DNA of 38,124 nt from Burkholderiaceae bacterium (GCA_018780645.1 JADMJJ010000089.1:1-38124), one strand, 5' to 3'. Counted from the first letter of the stretch, positions 11,143 through 21,970 are shown. Notes: generated by a model not told the origin, from the sequence alone. Program-made: numbers and translations.

Positions 11143-11166
11143 CGCAGCCCATTTAGGAGAGCCGCC

Positions 11167-11487
11167 ATGCGTCAGGTCTTCGGATTGTTGTTGGCCAGTC
11201 TGCTGTGCGCGCCGGTGGTGGCCCAGGAGGGGGCGGCCATCTTCAAGGGCGCCGACCTGGCCCTGGGCCAGCGCCTGATCAAGGAGCATCGCTGTGCGGA
11301 GTGCCATGCGCGCAAGTTCGGCGGCGACGGTTCCGGTGTCTACCGGCCGATGGAGCGCGTCAAGACGGCCGGTGCCTTGCGCGGCATGGTCGAGCAATGC
11401 AATACCGAGCTGAATCTGGGCATGTTCCCGGAGGAATCCACGGCGGTGGCCGCGGTGCTGAACAAGGAGCACTACAAGTTCAAGTGA
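11167..11487 (+). CDS. Small monohaem c-type cytochrome, unusual C-terminal half
   Basis: Exported protein of 106 residues with signal peptide (cleavage likely after VVAQ at 17-20) and a single CAECH haem site at 43-47. The C-terminal half is not the usual Met-ligated pattern: it has EQCNTELNLGMFPEE at about 76-90 and ends LNKEHYKFK. Met86 is one possible sixth ligand; Asn79 is another, since the Cys-Asn pair recalls sphaeroides haem protein (SHP), in which an asparagine binds the iron. That resemblance is from memory and weak. The start at 11167 follows TAGGAGAG; an earlier in-frame start would cross the hairpin. Likely partner of the upstream cytochrome. Confidence 0.8.
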   Translation: MRQVFGLLLASLLCAPVVAQEGAAIFKGADLALGQRLIKEHRCAECHARKFGGDGSGVYRPMERVKTAGALRGMVEQCNTELNLGMFPEESTAVAAVLNKEHYKFK

Positions 11488-11513
11488 CCTGGCGTGGGCG
11501 GGCCCGCGACGCT

Positions 11514-11536
11514 ATATCGTTGAATGCGAATACAAT
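11514..11536 (+). promoter_or_regulatory. Promoter and candidate autoregulatory operator of the ArsR gene
   Basis: A 21-base element at 11514-11534 (ATATCGTTGA then ATGCGAATACA) matches 17 of 21 positions of the element upstream of the first cytochrome. It runs into TACAAT at 11531-11536, a good -10 hexamer; I see no clear -35. The shared element predicts that the ArsR protein encoded just downstream controls both itself and the cytochromes. Confidence 0.5.
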
Positions 11537-11563
11537 GAGTCCACGTCATCACGCCACGGAATC

Positions 11564-11920
11564 ATGGAAGCTCGCAACACCGAAGACAAGGTTTTTGAAT
11601 CGGTCGCCGAACTGTTCTCGCTGCTGTCCACGCCGATACGGCTGAAGATCATCAGCGCCGTCTGCCATGGCGAGAAGAATGTGTCCGAGTTGCTGGGCGA
11701 GATCGACACCACCCAGCCCAATATGTCGCAGCACCTGTCCACGCTGTACCGCAGCGGCGTGCTGTCCAAGCGCCGCGAGGGCACGCAGATCTACTACAAG
11801 CTGCAGAGCGACCGCGTCGCCGCGCTGTGCCGGGCCGTCTGCACCCAGGTGGCCATCGAGATGGACCCCGACACCGAGATCGACGCCAAGGAGCGTTTGA
11901 TGCCGGCCGGGGCGCGCTGA
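11564..11920 (+). CDS. ArsR-family repressor with candidate thiol switch
   Basis: Winged-helix regulator of 118 residues. The core is LLSTPIRLKIISAVCHGEKN, then DTTQPNMSQHLSTLYRSGVL (recognition helix) and the wing KRREGTQIYYKL. Cysteines are at 34, 89 and 93; the last two form a C-x3-C pair in the C-terminal helix, where SqrR/BigR-type persulfide sensors carry one cysteine of their switch. It resembles regulators found beside sox and SQR genes more than metal-binding ArsR: no ELCVCDL-type metal motif is present. It is placed directly after the two cytochromes and convergent with the OsmC gene, with only 6 bp between the stops. Sulfur sensing is an inference from cysteines and neighbours. Confidence 0.85.
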   Translation: MEARNTEDKVFESVAELFSLLSTPIRLKIISAVCHGEKNVSELLGEIDTTQPNMSQHLSTLYRSGVLSKRREGTQIYYKLQSDRVAALCRAVCTQVAIEMDPDTEIDAKERLMPAGAR

Positions 11921-11926
11921 CAGGGC

Positions 11927-13906
<1,980 letters not shown>

Positions 13907-13942
13907 GTTGAACTCCTAGTCAGGGTGTTGTAGTCAAGGGAA

Positions 13943-16900
13943 TCAGGCGGCCGTCAGCAAGTGCAGACGCTTGCGGTAGGCCATGTAGTAGAGCGTCGGT
14001 ATCACCACCAGGGTCAGGATGGTGGAGACGAAGATGCCGAAGATCAGCGAGATCGCCAGACCGTTGAAGATCGGGTCGTCGAGGATGAAGAAGGCGCCCA
14101 TCATCGCGGCCATGCCGGTCAGCATGATGGGCTGGGCCCGGGTGATGGCCGAGCGCACGATGGCCCGCTCGAACGGCATGCCGGCGCGCACCTGCAGATT
14201 GATGAAGTCCACCAGCAGGATGGAGTTGCGTACGATGATGCCGGCCAGCGCGATCATGCCTATCATCGACGTCGCGGTGTACTGGGCACCCAGCAGCGCA
14301 TGGCCCGGCATCACGCCGATGATGGTCAGAGGGATGGGTGCCATGATGATCAGCGGCGTCAGATACGAGCCGAACTGCGCCACCACCAGCAGGTAGATCA
14401 GCACCAGGCCCACCGCATAGGCCGCGCCCATGTCGCGGAAGGTCTCGAACGTGATCTGCCACTCGCCGTCCCACTTGATTGCGTAGTCGCGGTAGCCATC
14501 GTCGGGCTGGCTGATGAAGAACTCCTGCAGCGTGCCGCCGCCCGGCGTCTTGATGTCCTGCAGCGAGCCGTGCATCGCGAACATGCCGTACAGCGGGCTG
14601 TCCAGCTTGCCCGCCATATCGGCCAGCACATAGTTCACCGGCAGCAGGTCCTTGTGATGGATGGGCTGCTCGCGCACTGTGTCGCTGACCGTGACCAGCT
14701 CACGTATCGGCACCAGCTTGCCGGCGGCGCTGCGCACGCTCAGCGACAGCAACAGGTCCAGATTGCCCTGCGCCTCGGGCGGCAGCTGCAGCACGGCGGC
14801 GGCCGGGTACTTGCTCTGGTCGTGCAGATAGGTGGTGGCCTCGCCCGACTGGGCCGCACGCAGCGTGGTGACGATGGCCTGCTGCGGCACGCCCAGCAGG
14901 GCGGCCTTGCGCCGGTCCACCAGCAGCAGCTTGCGCGGCGCGCTGGCGATGCTGCTGTCGTCCACATCGACCAGACCGTCGGAGTGCTCCATCAGCGCGC
15001 GCACCGCCTTGGCCACCTGCTGGCGGCCCTCGGCCTCGGGGCCGTAGATCTCGGCCACGATGGGCGAGAGCACCGGCGGGCCGGGGGGCACCTCAACGAT
15101 CTTCACGTTCGCGCCATGGCGGCGGGCGATCTTCTGCAGCTCCGGCCGCACGCGGGTGGCGATCTGGTGGCTCTTGTCGGCGCGATCATGCTTGTCGACC
15201 AGATTGACCTGGATGTCACCCTGCTCGGAGCCCGAGCGCAGGTAGTACTGGCGCACCAGGCCATTGAAGTTGATCGGCGAGGCGGTGCCGGCGTAGGCCT
15301 GGTAGTGGGTGACCTCGGGCACCGTCGCCAGATAGGCGCCCAGCTCGTGCATCACGGCGGCGGTCTGCTCCAGCGGCGTGCCGGCGGGCATGTCGACGAC
15401 GACCTGGAACTCCGACTTGTTGTCGAAGGGCAGCATCTTCAGCAGCACCAGGCCGGTGGCCGGCAGCAGTAGCGACAGGGCGATCAGCACGGCCACGCCC
15501 AGACCCAGCAGCTTGCGGTTGCGCGAGCCGCGCTGAAGATCCAGCAGCGGCTTGAAGACGCGCTCGAAGGTCGGCGCCAGCTTGGCCGACAGGCCATGCA
15601 AGGCCTCCGGATCGCCGGCATGATCGGCCGGCAGCGCCTTCATCCACAGCCGCGCCAGCCAGGGCGTGACCACGAAGGCGATGGCCAGCGACAGCAGCAT
15701 GCCCATCGAGGCATTGATGGGGATCGGGCTCATGTACGGGCCCATCAGGCCGCTGACGAAGGCCATCGGCAGCAGCGCGGCAATCACCGTCAGGGTGGCC
15801 AATGTGGTCGGGCCGCCGACCTCATCCACCGCGCCGGGGATGATCTGGGCCAGCGTGCGGCCCGGGAACAGCTGCTGGTGGCGGTGGATGTTCTCTACCA
15901 CCACGATGGCGTCGTCCACCAGGATGCCGATCGAGAAGATCAACGCGAACAGCGACACCCGGTTCAGGGTGAAGCCCCAGGCCCAGGAGGCGAACAGGGT
16001 CACCGTCAAGGTCAGTATCACCGCCGTGCCGACGATGGCGGCCTCGCGCCGGCCCAGCGCGATGAAGACCAGGGCCACCACCGAGGCGGTGGCGAAGAGC
16101 AGCTTCTGGATCAGCTTCTGTGCCTTGTCATTGGCGCTGGCGCCGTAGTTGCGCGTCTCGCTGACCTGCACCTCGGCCGGTATCACCGTGTTGCGCAGCG
16201 TGTCGACGCGCTTCATCACCGCATTGGCCACATCGATGGCGTTCTCGCCGGCCTTCTTGGTGATCGCAATCGTCACCGCCGGATACTCCTTGCCCTGCTC
16301 GCCATGCCAGACATAGCGCGAGGGCGTGAGCGGGCCGTCCTGCACCCGTGCCACATCGCGCAGGAACACCGGCTTGCCCTCACGCACGCCGACGACCAGC
16401 TCCTCGACATCGCGGGCCGAGGCCAGGAAGGGGCCGGCCTCCAGCGCGATGGCCTGATTGGCGCCGAGCAGATCGCCCAGCGGCAGGCCGGCATTGGCCG
16501 ACTGCAGCGCCTGGCGCAGCTCGGGCAGGGTCAGGCCGGCGCTGCTCATGCGGCCGGGGTCGATCTCGACGCGCACGGCGCGGCCGGGGCCGCCAATGGT
16601 CGTGACCTCGCGCGTGCCAGGTACCCGCTTGAGCTCGATCTCCATGCTGTGGGCGACACGCTCCAGATCAAACGCGCCGGTGTCGGTACTCTTGCCGAAC
16701 AGGGTCAGGCTGACGATCGGCACGTCATCGATGCCCTTGGGCTTGATGATGGGCGCCGAGACGCCCAGGCCCTGGGGCAGCCAGTCGGCATTGGAGTTGA
16801 CCGTGTCGTACAGGCGCACCAGCGCCTCGGTGCGCGGCACGCCGACCTTGTACTGCACCGTGATCACGGCCAGGCCCGGGCGCGACATCGACATCACGTG

Positions 16901-17167
16901 CTCGACGCCGGCAATCTGTGACAGCACCTGCTCGGCCGGCGTGGCCACCATCTGCTCCACATCCCGGGCGCTTGCGCCAGGGAAGGGGATCAGCACATTG
17001 GCCATCGTCACATTGATCTGCGGCTCTTCCTCGCGCGGCGTGACCATCACCGCGAAGATGCCCAGCAGCAGGGCTACCAGGGCCAGCAGCGGGGTGATCT
17101 GCGCGCTCTGGAAGAAGGCGGCGATGCGGCCAGAAGCGCCCATCGGGTTTGGAGTGTTGTCGCTCAT
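13943..17167 (-). CDS. RND efflux permease
   Basis: Inner-membrane RND transporter of 1074 residues, near the usual length of the AcrB/HAE-1 class. TM1 lies at about 23-42 and ends TPREEEPQ; TM4 has the proton-relay pair Asp418-Asp419 in SIGILVDDAIVVVEN; the second half repeats the first, with a large periplasmic loop at about 580-910. In TM10 the relay lysine of AcrB is replaced by Arg980 (AGIIVRNSILLVDF). Substrate cannot be read from sequence. The ATG at 17165-17167 lies 8 bp after the fusion-protein stop; an in-frame TTG at 17177-17179 is less likely. No outer-membrane factor gene is nearby. Linkage to SQR suggests a role under sulfide exposure. Confidence 0.93.
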   Translation of the reverse strand: MSDNTPNPMGASGRIAAFFQSAQITPLLALVALLLGIFAVMVTPREEEPQINVTMANVLIPFPGASARDVEQMVATPAEQVLSQIAGVEHVMSMSRPGLAVITVQYKVGVPRTEALVRLYDTVNSNADWLPQGLGVSAPIIKPKGIDDVPIVSLTLFGKSTDTGAFDLERVAHSMEIELKRVPGTREVTTIGGPGRAVRVEIDPGRMSSAGLTLPELRQALQSANAGLPLGDLLGANQAIALEAGPFLASARDVEELVVGVREGKPVFLRDVARVQDGPLTPSRYVWHGEQGKEYPAVTIAITKKAGENAIDVANAVMKRVDTLRNTVIPAEVQVSETRNYGASANDKAQKLIQKLLFATASVVALVFIALGRREAAIVGTAVILTLTVTLFASWAWGFTLNRVSLFALIFSIGILVDDAIVVVENIHRHQQLFPGRTLAQIIPGAVDEVGGPTTLATLTVIAALLPMAFVSGLMGPYMSPIPINASMGMLLSLAIAFVVTPWLARLWMKALPADHAGDPEALHGLSAKLAPTFERVFKPLLDLQRGSRNRKLLGLGVAVLIALSLLLPATGLVLLKMLPFDNKSEFQVVVDMPAGTPLEQTAAVMHELGAYLATVPEVTHYQAYAGTASPINFNGLVRQYYLRSGSEQGDIQVNLVDKHDRADKSHQIATRVRPELQKIARRHGANVKIVEVPPGPPVLSPIVAEIYGPEAEGRQQVAKAVRALMEHSDGLVDVDDSSIASAPRKLLLVDRRKAALLGVPQQAIVTTLRAAQSGEATTYLHDQSKYPAAAVLQLPPEAQGNLDLLLSLSVRSAAGKLVPIRELVTVSDTVREQPIHHKDLLPVNYVLADMAGKLDSPLYGMFAMHGSLQDIKTPGGGTLQEFFISQPDDGYRDYAIKWDGEWQITFETFRDMGAAYAVGLVLIYLLVVAQFGSYLTPLIIMAPIPLTIIGVMPGHALLGAQYTATSMIGMIALAGIIVRNSILLVDFINLQVRAGMPFERAIVRSAITRAQPIMLTGMAAMMGAFFILDDPIFNGLAISLIFGIFVSTILTLVVIPTLYYMAYRKRLHLLTAA

Positions 17168-17175
17168 GGCTGGCC

Positions 17176-18243
17176 TCAACGGATGCGGGCAGCGGCGGCG
17201 CTGTCCACCACCACCTGCTCGCCGGCGGTCAGGCCGCTCAAGACCTCGACCGATTCACCCTGCGCGGCGCCCAGGCGCACCTGGCGCAGCAGGGGGACGC
17301 CCTTGGCGTCCAGCACATACAGGCCCGTCAACTCGGCGCGGCGCACGATGGCGCTGCGTGGCACGCGCAGCGCCGGGGCCGCCCCGGGAACACCCGGTAC
17401 CAGCACCCGGGCAAACATGCCGGGCACGACGCCGGTGAGCTTGGCCGGCAGGTTCAGGCGCAGCTGCAGGGTGTGCGAGGAGGCGTCCACCAGGGGCAGC
17501 AGCTGCGCGCCGGTCGGGACGATGGGCGTGTCGGCAGTGTTGATGCCGGGAATCTCGATCAGCCACCGGGATGGGCCGGCCAGGCTGGCGCCGAGGCTTT
17601 GCGGCACATTGGCCGTCACGCGCAGGGCGCTGGGGTCGTAGACGGTGGCCAGCGCGCGGCCGGGCATGGCCATATCGCCCAGGCTCACCGGCAGCTCGGC
17701 GATCACACCGTCGTAGGGGCTGCGCACGATGTTGAAGCCGCTCTGCGTGCGCGCCAGGCCCAGCTGGGCCACCTGTGCATTGACCTGTGCCTGCGTGGCC
17801 TTGAACTGGGCCTCGGCCTGGTCCAGTGCCGCCTGGCTGATGTAGTGCTGCTTGAACAACTGCTGCTGGCGCTCGAACTCGCGGCTGGCCAGTTGCAGGG
17901 CGGCGCGGGCCGACTGCGCCTGGGCCTCGCTGGCCGTGGCGGCCTGCTCGGCGGCTCGGGCATCGATGCGCATCAGCACCTGACCGGCCTTGACGCGGTC
18001 CCCGGCCTTGACGTCCAGTTGCACGATGGCGCCAGCCACCTGGGCCGCGATGACCGTCTGGCGAAGCGCTTCGACCACGCCGTCGTGGCTGGCCATGGTG
18101 CCGCTGGCCTGGCTGCGGATCATCAGCGTTTGCAGACCACCCGGGCGCGGCGCATCGGCCGCATGAGCGGCTGCACCGAACCCACTCAACAGCGTGAGCA
18201 GGGTGAAGGCGAGGGCGCGATGACGGGCTTGCATGGGTTTCAT
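17176..18243 (-). CDS. RND periplasmic membrane fusion protein
   Basis: Adaptor of about 355 residues with a signal peptide (MKPMQARHRALAFTLLTLL, cleavage near AAHAADA) and no lipobox cysteine. A first biotinyl-lipoyl half (QVAGAIVQLDVKAGDRVKAGQ) is followed by a long helical hairpin, about 95-160, rich in Ala and Gln (REFERQQQLFKQHYISQAAL), then the second half (SPYDGVIAELPVSLGDMAMP) and beta-barrel and membrane-proximal domains. First gene of the minus-strand operon. In-frame ATGs at 18279 and 18258 also exist; I chose 18243 because it starts just before the signal peptide and lies downstream of a clear promoter. Confidence 0.9.
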   Translation of the reverse strand: MKPMQARHRALAFTLLTLLSGFGAAAHAADAPRPGGLQTLMIRSQASGTMASHDGVVEALRQTVIAAQVAGAIVQLDVKAGDRVKAGQVLMRIDARAAEQAATASEAQAQSARAALQLASREFERQQQLFKQHYISQAALDQAEAQFKATQAQVNAQVAQLGLARTQSGFNIVRSPYDGVIAELPVSLGDMAMPGRALATVYDPSALRVTANVPQSLGASLAGPSRWLIEIPGINTADTPIVPTGAQLLPLVDASSHTLQLRLNLPAKLTGVVPGMFARVLVPGVPGAAPALRVPRSAIVRRAELTGLYVLDAKGVPLLRQVRLGAAQGESVEVLSGLTAGEQVVVDSAAAARIR

Positions 18244-18288
18244 GATGTTTCGTGGCATTGCTGCTGGACAGGGTTGCATCGTTATCGT

Positions 18289-18317
18289 ATTATTTAGCTA
18301 TTGACGCAAATAGTCAA
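18289..18317 (-). promoter_or_regulatory. Sigma-70 promoter of the RND-SQR operon with embedded operator palindrome
   Basis: On the minus strand TTGACT (plus coordinates 18312-18317) and AATAAT (18289-18294) are separated by exactly 17 bp, an excellent housekeeping promoter. Its spacer and -35 contain TTGAC-N7-GTCAA at 18301-18317 overlapping CTATT-N6-AATAG at 18298-18313. The wider pair CATCGTT (18277-18283) and AACGATG (18317-18323) encloses the whole element. A bound dimer here would block the promoter, and the arsR-type gene starts just beyond. On the plus strand TTGACG at 18301-18306 could serve as the -35 of that regulator gene. Confidence 0.75.
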
Positions 18318-18356
18318 ACGATGAATTAAGCAATCCACCCAAAACAGGTGAATCCC

Positions 18357-18737
18357 ATGCCGGAACCCAAGAAGCCAGCCGCAAGCTCGATGATGGGCGA
18401 CCTGCCCGAGCCCGCACTGCTGCAGGTGGCGGGCTATTTTCAGGCGCTGTCCGAGCCCACCCGCTTGCGAATTCTCAATTTGCTGCGCGAGCGGGAACGC
18501 AATGTCGGCGATCTCGCCACGCTGTGCGGCTACAGCGCGGCCAATGTCTCGCGCCACCTGAGCCAGTTGCAGCAGCATGGGCTGGTGGAGCGTGAGAGCC
18601 GCGGCACCAGTGTCTACTACCGCATTGCCGACCCGGCCGTATACGCACTGTGCGATCTGGTCTGCGGCCAGCTGGCGCGCCAGGCCGAGCGCGAAGCCAG
18701 CACGCGAGCCGCGTTTCTGCCCAAGACCTCCAGCTGA
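18357..18737 (+). CDS. ArsR-family repressor of the divergent RND-SQR operon
   Basis: 126-residue winged-helix protein. Seen: FQALSEPTRLRILNLLRERE, the recognition helix CGYSAANVSRHLSQLQQHGL, the wing ESRGTSVYYRI and a C-terminal helix with ALCDLVCG. Cysteines 57, 99 and 103; the C-x3-C pair is in the same helix as in the other ArsR protein of this window. YgaV of E. coli, a sulfide-responsive ArsR protein paired with YgaP, is the closest functional parallel I can name. AGGTGA at 18346-18351 points to the ATG at 18357; a GTG at 18348 is possible. It is divergent from the RND operon, shares its operator, and is followed by a rhodanese gene 29 bp downstream. Confidence 0.87.
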   Translation: MPEPKKPAASSMMGDLPEPALLQVAGYFQALSEPTRLRILNLLRERERNVGDLATLCGYSAANVSRHLSQLQQHGLVERESRGTSVYYRIADPAVYALCDLVCGQLARQAEREASTRAAFLPKTSS

Positions 18738-18766
18738 CCCCGAACCTCAACCGAAAGCTCACCACC

Positions 18767-19096
18767 ATGACCCATGCCTTGCTCCAACTCGACCCCGTCC
18801 AGGCCAGCCAGATCCTGGCCCAGGGCAATTGCTGGCTGATCGACGTGCGGGAGGCGCATGAGGTCGCCCGCGCCGCCTATGACCTGCCCCATGTGATCGC
18901 CATGCCACTCAGCGAGCTTGAACGCCGCCACCCGGAACTGCCCCGCGATGCCGACCTGATCATGGCCTGCGCCGCCGGCGGCCGCAGCATGCAGGCGATG
19001 CAGTTCCTGCTCCATCACGGCCACACCCGGGTACGCAATCTGAGTGGCGGCATGGGCGCCTGGCGTGCCCACGGCCTGCCGGTGCGGCTGGGCTGA
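18767..19096 (+). CDS. Single-domain rhodanese
   Basis: 109-residue rhodanese-like sulfurtransferase without a signal peptide, hence cytoplasmic. WLIDVREAHEVARAAY is the conserved N-terminal motif, and the active-site loop MACAAGGRSMQAMQFL contains the persulfide-forming cysteine (about residue 67) in the C-x-x-G-x-R-S pattern; SGGMGAWRAHGLPV is the family ending. It would move sulfane sulfur between thiols such as glutathione persulfide and acceptors. Second gene after the ArsR repressor. The start at 18767 begins after the upstream stop; the open frame reaches further back into that gene but without family similarity. Confidence 0.92.
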   Translation: MTHALLQLDPVQASQILAQGNCWLIDVREAHEVARAAYDLPHVIAMPLSELERRHPELPRDADLIMACAAGGRSMQAMQFLLHHGHTRVRNLSGGMGAWRAHGLPVRLG

Positions 19097-19106
19097 CCGG
19101 CCGGCT

Positions 19107-20441
19107 TCAGTGCGGCAGCTGCAGCCGCGCGTGGATGCGCCGGGTGGCCTGCCAGACGACCCACAGCACCAGCGGGATGGAGGCGCCGGCGCACAGCTCC
19201 GGGTTGATGTTCAGGCCCGTGGACTTCAGCGCCTTGCCCAGGTACAGCACCAGGCTGACGACGTAGTAGGAGATCGCCGCGATCGACAGGCCCTCCACCG
19301 TGGCCTGCATGTTCAGCTGCAGGGCCTGGCCGCGTGTCAGCTTGGCCAGCAGTTGCTGGTTCTGCGCCTCGGTGGCAATGTCCACGCGGGTGCGCAGCAG
19401 AGCGCTGGCGCGCTCGATCCGCTGCGATAGCGAGGCCAGGCGTTGGGCTGTGGCCGCCACTGTCGCAATCGCCGGCGAGAGCCGGCGCTGCATGAACTCG
19501 CCCAGCGTCTGCGTGCCGGGAATGGGCTTCTCACGCAGCTCGGCGATGCGCTGGCGCACCAGCGCGTCATAGGCCTGGGTGGCCGAGAAGCGGTAGAGGT
19601 GCTCGGCGGTGGCCCGCTCGACGCGGGCCGCGACATGGATCAGCCGGTCCAGCAGCTCGGTCTCCGAGACCTGGCGGCTCTCCAGGCTGGCCGTCACTTC
19701 GGCCAGCGCGGCCTCCGACTCGGCCAGCGTGCTGCCCAGCACCTTGGCCACGGGCAGGCCGCGCAGCGCCATCAGGCGGTAGATTTCCAGCTCCAGCAGG
19801 CGCTGCGAGATGCGGCCGGCGCGGGTTTCGCTGGTGCCCGGCGCGGCGATCACCAGCATGCGTTCGAAGCCGCTGTCGCGCAGTCGGAAATTGGTCACCG
19901 CCATCGAGTGGCCATTGCCCATCAGCGAGGCCACCACGGTCGGGCCGCCCAGCCATTGCTGACCCAGCGCCAGTGCGGCATGCGGATCGCTCAGATCATG
20001 CTCGACCATGGCCAGCTTGACCGCCGCGACGGTGCGGCCCGGAATGCCACGCAGCCAGTCGGGGTCCACCCGCAGCGAGGCCAGCAGCTCGGGCTCGCTG
20101 GCGCCCAGCAGGGCGCCGGGCGGCAGCGGCTGCACGATGGCATAGCGGGTGAATTCGCTGTGGCGCTCCCATTTGACCGTATGGTCGGCAAAACGCAGCC
20201 GCAGAAAATTGTGTTGCAGGTCGTCCACGGTGAGGTGCTGCTGCCGCGGCAGGCTGCGCAGGTGCTCGCATTCCTGCTGCCGTGTGACGTCTTTGTTGAG
20301 CACCGCCACGAACACCACCAGGGCCGGCAGCCTTATGCGGGCCGAGGGCCGCGCGTGGACCTCGTTGTGGAGCTCATGGCGCAGGGCGTCATCGCTCGGC
20401 AGTGCGGAGGCAGTAGTCGTTGCGGGGGATGGGCTTGTCAT
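19107..20441 (-). CDS. DUF3422 family membrane-anchored protein
   Basis: 444-residue protein of the proteobacterial DUF3422 family, function unknown. The N-terminus carries the family hallmark [19 protein letters not shown]. The middle is a long soluble part with many Arg/Glu-rich helices, including a likely coiled coil at about 330-400 ([18 protein letters not shown]). Two hydrophobic segments at the C-terminus ([16 protein letters not shown] and [12 protein letters not shown]) suggest membrane anchoring with a large cytoplasmic domain. I chose the ATG at 20439-20441; the frame extends further upstream across the divergent regulator gene, which is not credible. It is convergent with the rhodanese gene, 10 bp apart. 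Confidence 0.85.
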   Translation of the reverse strand: MTSPSPATTTASALPSDDALRHELHNEVHARPSARIRLPALVVFVAVLNKDVTRQQECEHLRSLPRQQHLTVDDLQHNFLRLRFADHTVKWERHSEFTRYAIVQPLPPGALLGASEPELLASLRVDPDWLRGIPGRTVAAVKLAMVEHDLSDPHAALALGQQWLGGPTVVASLMGNGHSMAVTNFRLRDSGFERMLVIAAPGTSETRAGRISQRLLELEIYRLMALRGLPVAKVLGSTLAESEAALAEVTASLESRQVSETELLDRLIHVAARVERATAEHLYRFSATQAYDALVRQRIAELREKPIPGTQTLGEFMQRRLSPAIATVAATAQRLASLSQRIERASALLRTRVDIATEAQNQQLLAKLTRGQALQLNMQATVEGLSIAAISYYVVSLVLYLGKALKSTGLNINPELCAGASIPLVLWVVWQATRRIHARLQLPH

Positions 20442-20554
20442 GCCGTGCCTGTTGCTGTGTTGACCGTGGGCCGATTGTCGACCATGCGGTCTGCGCTGGC
20501 GCAAGGCCGGCGCCGCCCGGGCGAACCACAATCGTCGGGCAACGACAGGGGCCG

Positions 20555-21868
20555 ATGAAAAAGGTAGACATGAATGCCGATCCGGCGCTGGCCGCGCTGC
20601 AGGCCTTGATCGCCTATCTCGCCCATGAAGGCGAGCCGATGATCGTGCTTGACGCCGCCTACAACATCCTGGGCGCCAACCCGGCCTACCGTCGCCAGTT
20701 CGGTCGCGCCGGCGAGCCGGTGCTGGGCCAGAAGTGCTATCGCGTCTCGCATCACTTCGATGTGCCCTGCGACCAGGCCGGCGAGCATTGCCCGATGCGC
20801 CGCTCGCTCGAACTGGGCGGGCCGGATCGCGTGCTGCACATCCACCACACGCCGCGCGGGCCCGAGCATGTGAATGTCGAGTTGCGACCAATCCTGGACC
20901 CGCAGGGCAGGGTGCTGGCCTATGTGGAGCGCTTGTGCACGGTGCGGCATGCCTCGGCCGAGCCCAGCGCCGAGGGGCTGGTGGGCCGCTCCGCGGTCTT
21001 CATGGCGGCGCTGGAGTCGCTGCAGCGCGTCGCGCCGTCGATGCTGCCGGTCTTGCTGCTGGGTGAGTCGGGCACCGGCAAGGAGCTGTTCGCTCGCGCG
21101 CTGCACGAGGCGAGCCCGCGCGCCGGCGGCCCGTTCGTGGTCGTCGACTGCTCGGGCCTGAGCGAGGCGCTGTTCGAGAGCGAGCTGTTCGGCTACGAGA
21201 AGGGGGCCTTCACCGGAGCCCATGCGCGCAAGCCGGGCCTGGTCGAGACCGCCCAGGGCGGCACCCTGTTCCTAGATGAGATGGGCGATGTGCCGCTGGC
21301 CATGCAGGTCAAGCTGCTGCGACTGATCGAGACCGGCGGCTACCGCCGTGTCGGCGGCCTGGAAACCCGCCAGGCCGCCTTCCGGCTCGTCGCCGCCACC
21401 CATCAACCCTTGGCGCGCATGGTGGCCGAGGGCCGCTTCCGCGAGGACCTGTACTACCGCATCAACGCCTTCCCGATCGAGCTGCCGGCGCTGCGCGAGC
21501 GCCCGGCGGACATTGCCCTGCTGGTGGATTCCATCCTGAAACGCGAGGTGCCCGCCGGCGTGCCGCTGAGCGTTACCCCTGCCGCGCTGGCCCGCTTGCA
21601 GGCCCATGCCTGGCCGGGCAATGTGCGCGAGCTGCGCAATGTGCTGGAGCGAGCCCGCCTGTTTGCCGACGACGGCCTGATACGGGTCGAACATCTACCG
21701 TCCGGGCTGGCGCGAACGCCGGTGCTGCCCGCCGCCAAGCAACCGTGTGACGAGGCACTGCTGCACGCCGTGCAGGGCTTCACCGGCACGCGCCGGACTC
21801 TGGCCGCCCGCCTGGGGCTCAGCGAACGCACGCTCTACCGCCGGCTCAAGGCGCTGGGGCCGGGCTGA
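20555..21868 (+). CDS. fisR: FisR-like sigma-54-dependent activator with three-cysteine sensor domain
   Basis: 437-residue enhancer-binding protein. N-terminal PAS-like sensor (about 15-130) with Cys61, Cys72 and Cys79 in [20 protein letters not shown]; the spacing 11 and 7 is the same as Cys53/64/71 of Cupriavidus FisR, which senses sulfane sulfur and activates SQR and persulfide dioxygenase genes (recalled, not searched). The AAA+ domain has Walker A GESGTGKE (170-177), the sigma-54 contact motif GAFTGA (217-222) and Walker B GTLFLDEM (236-243). A Fis-type helix-turn-helix ends the chain ([20 protein letters not shown]). ACAGGGG precedes the ATG. It is divergent from the DUF3422 gene and followed by palindromes and a -24/-12-like promoter. 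Confidence 0.85.
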   Translation: MKKVDMNADPALAALQALIAYLAHEGEPMIVLDAAYNILGANPAYRRQFGRAGEPVLGQKCYRVSHHFDVPCDQAGEHCPMRRSLELGGPDRVLHIHHTPRGPEHVNVELRPILDPQGRVLAYVERLCTVRHASAEPSAEGLVGRSAVFMAALESLQRVAPSMLPVLLLGESGTGKELFARALHEASPRAGGPFVVVDCSGLSEALFESELFGYEKGAFTGAHARKPGLVETAQGGTLFLDEMGDVPLAMQVKLLRLIETGGYRRVGGLETRQAAFRLVAATHQPLARMVAEGRFREDLYYRINAFPIELPALRERPADIALLVDSILKREVPAGVPLSVTPAALARLQAHAWPGNVRELRNVLERARLFADDGLIRVEHLPSGLARTPVLPAAKQPCDEALLHAVQGFTGTRRTLAARLGLSERTLYRRLKALGPG

Positions 21869-21891
21869 CGAGCGGTCTGCCGTCTGCCATC

Positions 21892-21933
21892 GCAGTACTG
21901 CCAGTGGCAGTGCGGCGGTGGCAGCGTGCTGCC
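21892..21933. promoter_or_regulatory. Cluster of palindromes: candidate upstream activator sites
   Basis: Three inverted repeats crowd into 42 bp after the FisR-like gene: GCAGTACTGC (21892-21901), a 15-bp palindrome with 7-bp arms ACTGCCA/TGGCAGT around a G (21897-21911), and GGCAGC-GT-GCTGCC (21920-21933). They share the TGGCAG/CTGCC half-site. They begin about 40-80 bp upstream of a -24/-12-like element, the usual position for enhancer sites of a sigma-54 activator. No T-run follows, so terminator function is less likely. Confidence 0.55.
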
Positions 21934-21970
21934 GGCCGCCGCGGTCAAGTGCTTGATGTGATTGAGGTTC

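Noticed and set aside
18301-18317. TTGAC-GTCAA element as an FNR box
   Set aside because: The half-sites are 7 bp apart, not 4 as FNR-type dimers need; an ArsR operator over the promoter fits better.
21885-21940. Palindromes after the FisR-like gene as its terminator
   Set aside because: Several short overlapping palindromes with a common half-site and no T-run look like protein sites rather than one terminator stem, though some termination role cannot be excluded.
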